Shown in pieces: positions 1 to 9,263 of a stretch of 29,154 bases of DNA (positions within the stretch are counted from its first letter, which is position 1; every line of letters starts with the position of its first letter). A program made the position numbers and the translations under genes. The DNA is from Seiridium cupressi (taxonomy: Eukaryota; Ascomycota; Sordariomycetes; Amphisphaeriales; Sporocadaceae): positions 1-29,154 of the forward strand of contig JARVKI010000184.1 in assembly GCA_036674765.1 (NCBI GenBank). The letters are read 5' to 3'. The notes beneath the pieces are model-generated. The model saw nothing but the letters and a program-made list of their open reading frames with translations, had not been told where the DNA came from and did no database searches.

Positions 1-72
<72 letters not shown>
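1..72. repeat. Poly-C homopolymer at window edge
   Basis: The first 72 bases are uninterrupted C. Natural C runs of this length are rare in fungal genomes. At a contig end the likeliest cause is an assembly artefact: two-colour sequencing writes G where signal is lost, and poly-G read ends become poly-C on the other strand. A real homopolymer cannot be excluded. Confidence 0.85.
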
Positions 73-73
<1 letters not shown>

Positions 74-522
74 CAGCGGGCTAATGATGGCAGCCAGGAC
101 CTGGACATGCGTTTATTAGTTCCCATTTTCCTGGCCTATCCCACCCCCGGCCCCGGCCCTACACCCACCACAACCTGCAATGTGCTCAATTCACCTCCAC
201 TATTCTGCCATCAGACCCTCGACCCTCCGCCCTTGCAGTCTTCCAAGCCGCATGTTGCAATTCCTCCCTGCTACACCTTAATACCTCCTCCCTCTCCTCC
301 CTTTCCACACTCGCTTTGCACACACTCGTCATTCGTTTTGCGTGGTGGTTTATGAGAAAGCGGGTGTGATCAGAGGCGGCAGAAGCTTCACAGCGTTAGA
401 TCCAATACAGTTCGCGACAGCATATTTAGCACCATTTTTCCGCCAGGGTCCGAGACAGCCATGCAGGCTTGACATTTATCGATAACCGACCGAATACCAC
501 CTGCGAGCGACACGAAGTGACC
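73..522 (+). promoter_or_regulatory. Upstream region of the DUF3405 gene
   Basis: About 450 bases lie between the poly-C edge and the chosen start at 523. The plus strand is strongly pyrimidine-rich from about 125 to 330, which is common in fungal promoters and 5' leaders. No TATA box stands out. An ATG at 461 opens a three-codon frame (ATG, two codons, TGA), so it would act only as a very short upstream ORF. The open frame across this stretch is proline-rich low complexity and is not taken as a gene. Confidence 0.4.
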
Positions 523-2746
523 ATGAGGAAAAGCCGTTTCTTACGCATCCCCTCAGTGTTACCACTGCGCACCAAGGGTCTATACCAAGAAGTCCCTCCC
601 CACGATCTTGGCAGCTCGGGAGGAACACCCTACACCGATGCCTCACCGTTTGGTTCGCCGCTGCTGACCCCGACGGCGCGGCGCGGCCCGAAGCCCAGAT
701 GGCACAAAGGATTCCGGCGCCTCTCCGTAAAACGAGTGGTCGGCGTTTGCGCGGCGATCCTGCTGGTCGTGTTTCTCATTGTTGGCGGCGTCCAACGGCG
801 GCAGCGCCGCATAGAAGAGGAGGAAGCCAGGGAAAGGGAGAGGAACAGGCCAAAGTACCACTGGGAGCAATTTCCGAGGTAAGTTGGGATGTGCATCGCA
901 CAGTTACGCCACGCATGGATCACCCAGGTGCGGCTCTTGCTGACATGCATCGGCTAGACTCAACGGCTATTACAACGGAGTGCGCACACTCGTCAAGAAG
1001 CCTCATTGGCTCCCCGAACAGGAGGCAACTTCGCAGACCAACGTCACCATCCACGATGACGTGCCCATGAACCCAGTCATGGCTGATCCCTATCATTTCA
1101 GCTCGCAGAAATATCTCCAAGAACACCATCCCGTCAACACCTGTTATCTGGACGATGCCGGGAAGATCCCTGCACCCGATGTCTTTGCCTTCCCTGGTAT
1201 TCCCGCCAACATGTCGGAGCCGTACTGGGGCACCTACGAGAACCTCAAGCTCACGCCAAACCTCTGCTGGGAGCGATTCGGTCGCATGGGGCCATATGGA
1301 TACAGCTACGACAAGTCAGAAGGAGGATTGGGCCTGTCCAAGAATTCGGCGCATGCGGACACGGATAAGATCCTCGACCTTTTCGACAAGGTGGATTACC
1401 GAAAGGTCAATTGGGGCAATGCACAGAGGAATTGCTTCGAGAAGAACAAGCAGCGTTTCGATCCTGCCTCTAAACCCACGACCGACGAGCCGCCCAAGAA
1501 GCAACTCCCGCGAACGGCATTCGTGCTCCGGACATGGACGGGTTATAGATACGATGACATTCAGCTCCTGTCTCTGCGCGCCATGATCAATGAGCTGTCT
1601 TTGAAGTCTGGTGGCGAGTACGATGTCCATCTGCTGGTGCATGTCAAGGACGAGTCGATACCGATTTGGGCCTCGGAAGAGATTTACCAAGAGGTCCTGC
1701 AGAAGAATGTTCCTAAGGAGTTCTGGGGCATTGCAACGCTTTGGTCGGTGCCGCTGATGAGGCTCTACTATCCGGGCTTTGTCCCCACGGAAGAGTCGTT
1801 CGAGAACATGTCTGGCGGCGATATCTACGGCGTCTATCGTTCCGCGCATTTCGCTCTTCAATGGTTTTCGCAAAACCACCAGGAATACGACTTTGTCTGG
1901 AATTGGGAGATGGATGTGCGGTACACAGGGCATTACTACGAGTTCCACAACGGAGCTGGCCAGTGGGCCGATGCGCAGCCCCGGAAGCTCCTCTGGGAGA
2001 GGAGTCAGCGGTTCTGGATCCCAGCTCTGCACGGTTCATGGGAAGACTTCACCGAAATGGTTGAGAAGGAGGTCAAGGAGAGCGGAGAGAAGCCGATCTG
2101 GGGCCCTCTGGACTTCCCCACGACTGGCCTCGGAAAGATTCCGTCTCCGAATGGGACGGAGCCTCCGACGTCGTTCGAGAAGGACAACTACCAGTGGGGT
2201 GTTGGAGAACCTGCCGACCTCATCGTCTTCGATCCTTATTTCGATCCCGCAAAAACAAACTGGCCGTTCCGGCTCGATGTCACTGGTTATAATAAAACTC
2301 TTGCGCCACCGCCGCGACGGACCGCTATCATCACCATCGCCAGGCTGTCCAAGCGCATGCTCAATGTGATGCATGAGGAGACATATCGCACCAAACACTC
2401 CATGTTTCCCGAGATGTTCCCACCCTCGGTGGCACTACATCATGGCCTGAAGGCGGTATACGCCCCTCATCCCGTCTATTTCGATCGGAAGTGGCCATTG
2501 GACGTGATGGACCGAACCTTCAACCATCCCCAAGCTCCCCACGAAAGCCCCTTCGGCTGGGGCGAGCACAACATGCTGGGTGGGAGCTTCTACTACAACT
2601 CGGGCTTCAGCGGTGCGCTCTGGAGGCGGTGGCTCGGCGCAGTTGAGAATGGCGAGGGCGGTCGCGAATACGAAGAGAAGCATTCCGGTCGGATGTGCTT
2701 GAGAGGGTCCCTGCATCACCCGATCAAGTGGGAGAAGGTGGGATAG
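523..2746 (+). CDS. DUF3405 family type II membrane protein
   Basis: Two exons, 523-878 and 958-2746, give 714 residues. The 79-base intron has a GTAAGT donor, a CTGAC branch site and a TAG acceptor, and the frame is kept across it. The start at 523 is the first in-frame ATG. Residues 1-70 are a basic cytosolic tail, about 71-90 are one membrane helix, and about 91-109 are a charged Glu/Arg stretch. The lumenal part carries features of the fungal DUF3405 family: LRTWTGYRY, the long block ending in MRLYYPGF, and WNWEMDVRYTG, whose acidic EMD resembles the metal-binding DxD of Golgi glycosyltransferases. This topology fits a Golgi or ER enzyme acting on glycans, but the family's reaction is not established and that role is inference. 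Database entries sometimes mislabel these proteins as transporters; only one membrane helix is visible here. Confidence 0.9.
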
Positions 2747-5700
2747 ACTGGTGGTTCTTTCGAGCATATTGCATGAGGGTGTTTGGCGTTTCTTCATCTG
2801 CTACCCAGCGAGCTTGATTCTGCGGCTGGTAGATTTGCCCCCTTTTTTCCGGTTGATCTTTTTCTCTCTCTTTTGATGGTCAATTGCGTAGCATGTATCG
2901 CGTCATGTGTAGACGCTCCATTTGTCCGGACTCGATGTGTTGGACGAGTCAGATGTCTGTATATATGAATAATGCGATGGGTAGTCGGAGACGACCCTGG
3001 ATACTAGAGCTCTGTTGGAACGTCTGCTAGTGACGCCGTTCTTGGAGGGGCAGGAGTAGACAGCATAGCATCTTCTCGACATTAATGATAATTCCAGAGT
3101 ACAATACTATGATGACTCGCATTTCCAAGTATTACGTGCGCCAAATAGCACAATTATGTCACTGCAGCTTGATTATGGATGTATTGACGAATCAAGGGAC
3201 GGTGACAAGAATTTTGGAACCCGGTCTTGATATCCTTCTTCCGAATAGCGAGCCAAACACAATTCTTTTAGACAATACCACCTCATTGCCGTGTTGGTAG
3301 ATACAGAATCTCGCTATACAGTATTTCACCCATGATGTAATTATGTTTAGATTCCTAGCTCAGAGTATAGGGTGGTAATAGTGTTTCGAGACCTTGAATA
3401 TAAGCCGTGATGTCTTGATTAACAGTATAATCTCGAGATTGAGTTAATCTTCATGGACCTGCCTTTACTCTTTTGATGCTGTGGACTTGTATCCCTCTTT
3501 GATCTGAACGTAATGTCGGGGAAGTGATGCAAGATTGTACCCAAGAAATCCACAGGACATGGATTCCGTCCCCTGCGGCCCAAGGATGGTTTAAATCATA
3601 GTACACACATCTTTGAGGGTATTGACTAGACTGTATGCTTGCTTAGACACTGAGGATACGCTGTGTTCTCTGATCAGTGCTACCGACGTGAATTTTAACC
3701 GACGGTCTTTCTATTTCAGACAAAATGAGACTTCTGGAATTCAGCGAGACAAAATAATTATCTATTCCTTAGTGCCAGTCACTGCCGGGGCATATACATG
3801 TATTCATCACTATAACTAGAGCAAACCTAGTTGATCACGAAAAAGAAAGACCCGGGCAAAGTCTCCGTCGAGTATTTTGGGACACTATTTACATTAGACG
3901 CACTATAAAGGTCCGACCTAATCTAGAAAAGAACGTCCAAGTCTAGAGATCAGAACCCTAATAAATGGCAAATATATATCGGAGCTCATTCTTAATTGTG
4001 GCTATTTGTTCAGCTACGGTCAAATACTGAAGCAAAACAAAGTGTACTTGGCCGGCGGATAGTCTCGTTCTCTGACAATTATTTCCACGAGTTGGTCTTG
4101 GGCCTCGGCTGATCACTCCGTTGAACACGGCCACTACTTCATTGCCAGGAATTTCCTCAGACCGTCGATGGCACACCAAAGTCCATGAAACTGTCCGTGT
4201 TCCTGGAGGATCGTCTCCTACCAGGGAGGCTCACAAGGAAACTTTTCAACGCTTCCTTATGTTACAGTGCCAGCTAATAATTACTCGATTTGCGGAAGAC
4301 GGGATGATCCCGGTATTAATTAACACCATTTTCTCAGATGTAGTCTCGAGCTTCACCTGCCCGTCTGATTATATACGTTGAGCCGCTTTTCGGAGCGAAA
4401 TCTGATCAAGAACCCGTATCTCAGATCGAGGAGAGCCTAGGAAGAAATACAGAAACAAATTGTAGCTTCGACTAGCTGAAACTCTACAGAAATGCACGCA
4501 TATTGTAACGCTAGTTGTGTTCTAGGAGTCTAGAAGTCATTGATAACATCGTAAAATTATTGCCTGCGTCACGCACCTCATTGTCATCCACTCAGTCCGT
4601 TATTCTGGGTCATTTGATTTGGTTTCAAGGTTCTATGAAAAATTAGAGTAGTATGCCAGCTTGTTAGGATATTGATTCGAAGAAGATTAAATTTTGTTGC
4701 AAAATTTCAGTTCATTCGAGTAAGCGATGATGGTTGAAACTTCGCATTCGAACAAAAACGTAAGGATGGCGATTCGTTCTCTGTAAAGCATGTTATTAAC
4801 ATCTATCAGATGTTGAAGTTGTCATCCGCGCCTATAATACATGCAGTGACTAGTATCCAGCTTTAGGGTTGTGATTAGTCTACGATACCGATCAACGCCA
4901 AATTCGGCCATGACAAGGCAGTTTCGACAGAAATATGCCGGTATTGTGGCTTGGACGGCCGCCAAATATTCACGATGGCAGAATCCTCCAGGCATTGAAT
5001 ATGCGACTGTACCAGTCCACCGGACTGGCAAATCCCATAATGATCAACATTTTCCGAGCGGATAGAAAGCTTTGGAAGCGCTAGATACCGCTTATGTTGG
5101 ACGATTCCATCAATTCTGGGTTCACCGCCGGCGACTCTTACACTCCAATCAGCCGACTAATCCGAACTCTTGACTTAGATCTCTCGTCTAAGTCGTAGAA
5201 TATGTGAAGAGGATTGATTTCACCTGACAGCTCTAACTCCATATTTCGAAGATGTCTGATTTTCAAAGCTCTTCTCAACTCCTCTCAAGATAGGTGATCT
5301 TTTTCCACGCAGCCGACCACCCTAATGTGTATGACCATCATCGCTAAATGGTCAAAGAGCTGGGCGTTATTTCTCGCGGGCGAGAAATCCTTTTTCTCGC
5401 TAATTAGCCGTTGAGTCGTGCCTTGGAGCCAATTTTTATCTTATTCTTTGATCCTTCTCATTGGCGCGTTTGACAACCGTCAGCATAACCCCAGTAGACT
5501 GCAGCCAAGACGCCGCTGATCCTACAAGATCCACTTAAGCTCTTGAATCGTCTTTCATTTGTCGAATGAAAGATGGGACTCGCCTATCAGAAAAAGTTTA
5601 CGCTTTGTTCTCGCAGCAAGGTTCCCAAGACAGCGAGATGTGGGCATAATGTGGCCAAGTCTTGAATATAACCGGTTACAGGCAGCTGCAGGTCACGATC

Positions 5701-5873
5701 ATCAGCTACAAAACTGCACTTTTTCACTTCTCCACCTGCGGGCTGATCAATGTCACTTGGTAGATAAATAGATAGAAAGTCGCCGACCCCAGGGATTATT
5801 CATGTAGTCTTTGCTACAGTTGGAGCACTTGCACCACCGGCGGCCGCGCTTTAACGTCCGAAAATTATCCAAC
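2747..5873. other. 3.1-kb stretch with no convincing gene
   Basis: Every open frame here is short (under 90 codons), overlaps others on both strands, and shows no recognisable domain or splice structure. The first 250 bases are presumably the 3' UTR of the DUF3405 gene. Nothing resembling transposase or reverse transcriptase is readable. The right third (5172-5573) holds several perfect inverted repeats, listed separately. The last few hundred bases must include the carboxylesterase promoter. Confidence 0.6.
5172..5573. repeat. Group of short perfect inverted repeats
   Basis: Three perfect dyads lie within 400 bases upstream of the carboxylesterase. GACTTAGA at 5172-5179 pairs with TCTAAGTC at 5187-5194. 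ATTTCTCGC at 5369-5377 pairs with GCGAGAAAT at 5380-5388, and the right arm can alternatively pair with a second TTTCTCG ending near 5399. TCTTTCATT at 5551-5559 pairs with AATGAAAGA at 5565-5573. They could be factor-binding dyads or remnants of a small element. Confidence 0.5.
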
Positions 5874-7493
5874 ATGAAGCTGGCGACATTGCCCATCCTC
5901 ATGCTGGCAACCGAGATCGTGCTCGGCCAAGCGCCCCAATGCCGCAGCTCCGGCAATCTCACTGTCCAAACCTCAACAGGCACTTTCACGGGACTCATCG
6001 ATCCCAAGTTTCCAAAGACTCGCCAATTCCGCGCTATCCCGTTCGCGGAGCCGCCTGTGTCGTCGCGCCGCTGGTTACCGCCGCAGAAGCTCTCGTCGCC
6101 GCCGAGCGAGCATCATTATGCCACGCGATTCCCGCCGTCGTGTCCGCAGTTCGTGACGGCAGTGAACTCCTTTTGGAACTCGGAGCTAACCAAAGGCAAC
6201 TTGATCTATAATGGTAACCAGAACGACTCGTCTGGACTAGTGGGCGAGGCCACATCCGAGGACTGCCTGTACCTGGCGGTCTGGACACCGGCGGCCGAAG
6301 CATCGCGACCCAGCGCCGGGCTTCCAGTTCTCTTCTTTATAACAGGGGGTGGCCTTGTCATCGGGGGTATCGATATTCCGTGGCAGATGCCGACGTCATG
6401 GGTCGAGCGATCGCAGTCGCATATCATTGTCACCATTAATTATCGCCTTAACATCTTTGGCTTCCCTAACGCGCAGGGACTGGGGAACGGCGAACAGAAT
6501 CTCGGCATTCTCGACCAGCGCGCCGCACTCGAATGGGTGCGCGACAATATTGCAGCCTTTGGCGGCGACCCAAATCGCATCACGCAGTGGGGGCGGTCGG
6601 CTGGGTCCGTAAGCGCGGATGCCCATGCTTATGCCTTCCCTGAGGATCCTATTGCCCAAGCCTACTGGCTGCAATCAGGCACGATCATCACTGCTAATCC
6701 GCCTCAAGATCCGACGCATTCAAATTTCAGCTTTGTTGCGCGTAACGTCGGGTGCGAGAGTCCTGCTGGCGATGACGAGGACGAAAATGGCACGGCGGAG
6801 CTCGATTGCATGCGCCGCGTGCCGTTCGCGATGATCGAGAACTTTATCGGACAGTACGGCGATCGGGGAGAAACACCTGCGCTGTCATTCAACTTGATTC
6901 GCGACGATGTCATAGTGTTTAATGATTACGAGGCGTTGTCAGAGGCAGGGAAATTCGCACGCGTGCCCGTCGTCATTTCCAACGCGGCCAACGAAATGTC
7001 TTCCCTGGTTCCTTGGCCAGTACAGAACCTTACCGAGGGCCCGTACCAGCCCGTAGTTACCGCTGGGGATATCTTATTTGTGTGTTCGGCATTCAACTCG
7101 ACCGTATATCGGAACCGGGTGGGCGTCCCCGTTTTCCGGTTCCAGCATGCGGGCACGTTTCCCAATTTGAATGTTTACGATTGGCTCGGTGCATACCATG
7201 CCAGCGACATTCCTATGTCCTTTGCGACATATCATCTTCTGGATCACGTAGCGAATACTACCGAGTTCGAAATAGAAGTCAGCCAGTCCATGCAGGACCA
7301 CGTGCTCGCCTTCGTCGAAAACCCATATAATGGTCCGCAAAACACTATGGGTTGGCAGCCTCTAGTTGCCAGCGATCCGCATGGTGGTGATCTCATCCGC
7401 TTTGGTGCCCACGGTATAGTATCGCAGCATGTGGATGGTGTTGAGGTGGACGGAGTGTGTTTGAGGGTCCGAGATTACGACCCATTCCCCTGA
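5874..7493 (+). CDS. Secreted type B carboxylesterase (alpha/beta hydrolase)
   Basis: An intronless 539-residue protein of normal length for secreted fungal type B carboxylesterases/lipases. The start at 5874 gives a clear signal peptide (residues 1 to about 19, ending LGQA); the open frame extends 63 bases upstream without another ATG. The fold markers are in order: FFITGGG (about 154-160, oxyanion hole), EDCLYL (129-134), and GRSAGS around nucleophile Ser242. SNAANEMS holds the likely acid Glu374, and GAYHASDIP holds His442, which completes the triad. The position before the nucleophile is Arg241 where most relatives have Glu (GESAG), and the oxyanion loop is TGGG rather than HGG. Several N-glycosylation sequons fit secretion. 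The substrate cannot be read; esters of lipids, feruloyl groups or mycotoxins are all known in the family. Confidence 0.93.
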   Translation: MKLATLPILMLATEIVLGQAPQCRSSGNLTVQTSTGTFTGLIDPKFPKTRQFRAIPFAEPPVSSRRWLPPQKLSSPPSEHHYATRFPPSCPQFVTAVNSFWNSELTKGNLIYNGNQNDSSGLVGEATSEDCLYLAVWTPAAEASRPSAGLPVLFFITGGGLVIGGIDIPWQMPTSWVERSQSHIIVTINYRLNIFGFPNAQGLGNGEQNLGILDQRAALEWVRDNIAAFGGDPNRITQWGRSAGSVSADAHAYAFPEDPIAQAYWLQSGTIITANPPQDPTHSNFSFVARNVGCESPAGDDEDENGTAELDCMRRVPFAMIENFIGQYGDRGETPALSFNLIRDDVIVFNDYEALSEAGKFARVPVVISNAANEMSSLVPWPVQNLTEGPYQPVVTAGDILFVCSAFNSTVYRNRVGVPVFRFQHAGTFPNLNVYDWLGAYHASDIPMSFATYHLLDHVANTTEFEIEVSQSMQDHVLAFVENPYNGPQNTMGWQPLVASDPHGGDLIRFGAHGIVSQHVDGVEVDGVCLRVRDYDPFP

Positions 7494-8348
7494 GGAGCAT
7501 TTGATTATAAGGTTGACGTCTGCTACCACAAGATTGGGAATCAATATGGGCAGACAACTTCTCATTATGGTAATGGATACTAGAGCGAGAACCGAAGCAA
7601 GCATTATGATAATGTAGACTGACCTAATAACCAAGTTGCCATTAACATCAAATAAAAGATATTAACCGAAAAGGCCCCGCTTAAACCCGTTAATAGGGCC
7701 CAACACGCCCCAGCGCACCCATCCACCCACCCATGCCGCTTGGCGATCTCCCAACCCTGTTGGGGGCGGTGGTGTTGGTACTGGTGCTGCTGGTGCTGCT
7801 GGTACTGCTGCTGGTACTGCTGCTGGTACTGCTGCTGCTGCGGCGGCGGCGATGGTGGAGGCGGGTGTGGTGATGGTGCAGAAAGCCTTGGCGGAGAGAG
7901 AAAAGGGATTCATGGCGGCAAGGACCATGTTGTTGGTGCTGGTGCTGTGCCTGGTGGTGTTGCTTCTGAACTTGCTGGTGAGTTCTCCTGAATTGAGACC
8001 CTGGAGATGAAAGTTAATACTGGATGAGGTGCAAAGAACTCACTTCTTATTCATAGGACGTCTCGCGTCGCTCCTGCTCGTTCTAAGCGCTGTCACTTAA
8101 TATCTAAGCAATGACATCCGTTTGAGTAGGGAAGAGCGTTAACGCAAAACCCCATGACGAACGGCCATTGCATTAATTAGGGTCTATGGTCTAGAAACCG
8201 CAACCTGTGTATTTGGTCGACGATAATTACATCAAGTTTAAACTACCTGGTAAGTTTGTATAATCCTGCGTAATAAAACGATTTCCACAGCCAGAAGCGG
8301 TGATATGGTCATTTAGGGGGGGTGTGAAGTGTGGTGAAATAAGATGGA
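7494..8348. other. Intergenic stretch with microsatellite, no clear gene
   Basis: This holds the 3' flank of the carboxylesterase, the trinucleotide repeat at 7766-7850 and unremarkable sequence after it. Open frames exist through the repeat on both strands, but they are low complexity (Cys/Trp/Gly on plus, Ala/Pro on minus) because of the repeat itself. A minus-strand frame at 7662-7928 reads as an Ala/Pro-rich peptide and could belong to a gene, but I found no start or intron pattern that holds a longer frame together. Confidence 0.5.
7766..7850. repeat. GCTGGT/GCTGCT trinucleotide microsatellite
   Basis: Degenerate tandem copies of GGT, ACT, GCT and GCG triplets, grading into GGC and GGT triplets. 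The nine-base unit GGTACTGCT recurs three times in succession near 7801-7830. The repeat reads as poly-Ala/Pro in one minus frame. Confidence 0.8.
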
Positions 8349-8613
8349 ATCCCAGCTCCTCAGGAGGAGCTGCTGGATCTATCTAGTGGGGGCTGGCCAT
8401 GGCAGCTGGTAGCAGCTGCAGCCGGCCCAAGCTCTATAGATCTCATGTGACTGGGACCCGTAGGGTCCCCCCCACTTAACGTATCAACATTTGATACGAG
8501 GACGTATGGGTCATGAAAAGGTGTATTAGAAAGGATGGCTGGTTGCTGCTTAAATGGTATCAGCAGATAAGATAAGATAAGCTAGCGCTAGCGCTAGCCC
8601 CACTTATCTTATC
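8349..8613. repeat. Dense cluster of nested inverted repeats
   Basis: At least six perfect dyads sit in 265 bases. (1) TCCCAG at 8350-8355 faces CTGGGA at 8451-8456. (2) CAGCTCCTC and GAGGAGCTG are 9-base arms within 8353-8372. (3) GATCTAT near 8376-8382 faces ATAGATC near 8436-8442. (4) Inside that, GGGCTGGC faces GCCGGCCC with one T-G wobble, enclosing GCAGCTG-GTAG-CAGCTGC. (5) GGGACCC-GTA-GGGTCCC lies at 8453-8469 and CGTATCAA-CAT-TTGATACG at 8480-8498. (6) GATAAGATAAG at 8571-8581 faces CTTATCTTATC at 8603-8613 around a palindrome of repeated GCTAGC. Pairs 1 to 4 are largely nested, as in a branched RNA fold, a fold-back element or a MITE. No coding frame crosses it. Confidence 0.75.
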
Positions 8614-8634
8614 CACCCTATCTATAACCGTGTC

Positions 8635-8718
8635 ATCGTTTTATAATAATATTTTTAACTTTATTTATTATAAATTAATACGAAAATATTTAATAGAATA
8701 TTTAATTATAATATTACC
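8635..8718. other. AT-rich tract
   Basis: About 80 bases made almost only of A and T runs separate the inverted-repeat cluster from the small membrane-protein gene and overlap that gene's stop codon. It could supply polyadenylation signals for the minus-strand gene or mark the edge of an inserted element. Confidence 0.6.
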
Positions 8719-9263
8719 GGGAAAGATAAACCTTGGTGGACCCCTTTTAAATAGCCAACAATGAATCCACGCACCGGTCTGGGAAGGCGTTGGTCTATCT
8801 CAATTACAGGTGAACCGTCGAAAAGTCCTCTACAGAATCCGATAATACAGTTGCGCATTAGTTGCGGGACATGACCGCCCACCCGGAAACCTGTATGATC
8901 AGAGCATGACCAGTCGTTCTCTTTACCTTTTGCTGGTTTCCCTCCCTGCTCTGCCTCTTCTCTCCTCCCACCTTCTACTTGGAGCGGCTGGGACTGGGGA
9001 TTAGCGGTCTTCAAACATCCCTCGGCGTGACCGGCAGCCCAAGCATAATGCCAGGCCAAGTAAAAACCAGCGGCGAACGCTCCGGTAAGGGCGACGACAA
9101 CAGTAGTAGCAACAGCCACGGCGGCAAGAAACATTGTGAGAGTTGTTATGATCTGTTCCATCTTCACGGAACCGTTTCTTGCTAAAACAGTTAGTGAGAA
9201 TCGAGTGGAATCTCCCCCCTAGATACGGAACTTACATCCTGAAGTTATGTGAGAAGTTTGCAT
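8706..9263 (-). CDS. Small membrane protein of unknown function
   Basis: Proposed two exons on the minus strand, 9263-9236 (28 nt) and 9181-8706, giving 167 residues. The 54-base intron has a perfect GTAAGT donor, an ACTAAC branch site and a TTTAG acceptor, and splicing joins an upstream ATG in frame. Without it, the first ATG would be at 9161 and the protein 151 residues. A long Ala/Val-rich membrane helix spans about 21-55. A charged Gly/Glu/Lys linker spans about 78-100. The C-terminal third has two similar glycine-patterned segments, IIGFCRGLFDG and FIVGYLKGVHQG, with spacing that also recalls the end of the membrane helix. I do not recognise the family. The gene ends in the AT-rich tract. 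Confidence 0.6.

Noticed and set aside
1316..2032. Minus-strand open frame of 238 codons
   Set aside because: It lies wholly opposite the conserved DUF3405 coding exon and shows no family features of its own.
7662..7991. Open frames through the GCTGGT repeat on both strands
   Set aside because: Their composition (Cys/Trp on plus, Ala/Pro on minus) is produced by the repeat itself. No consistent start and splice pattern gave a longer product.
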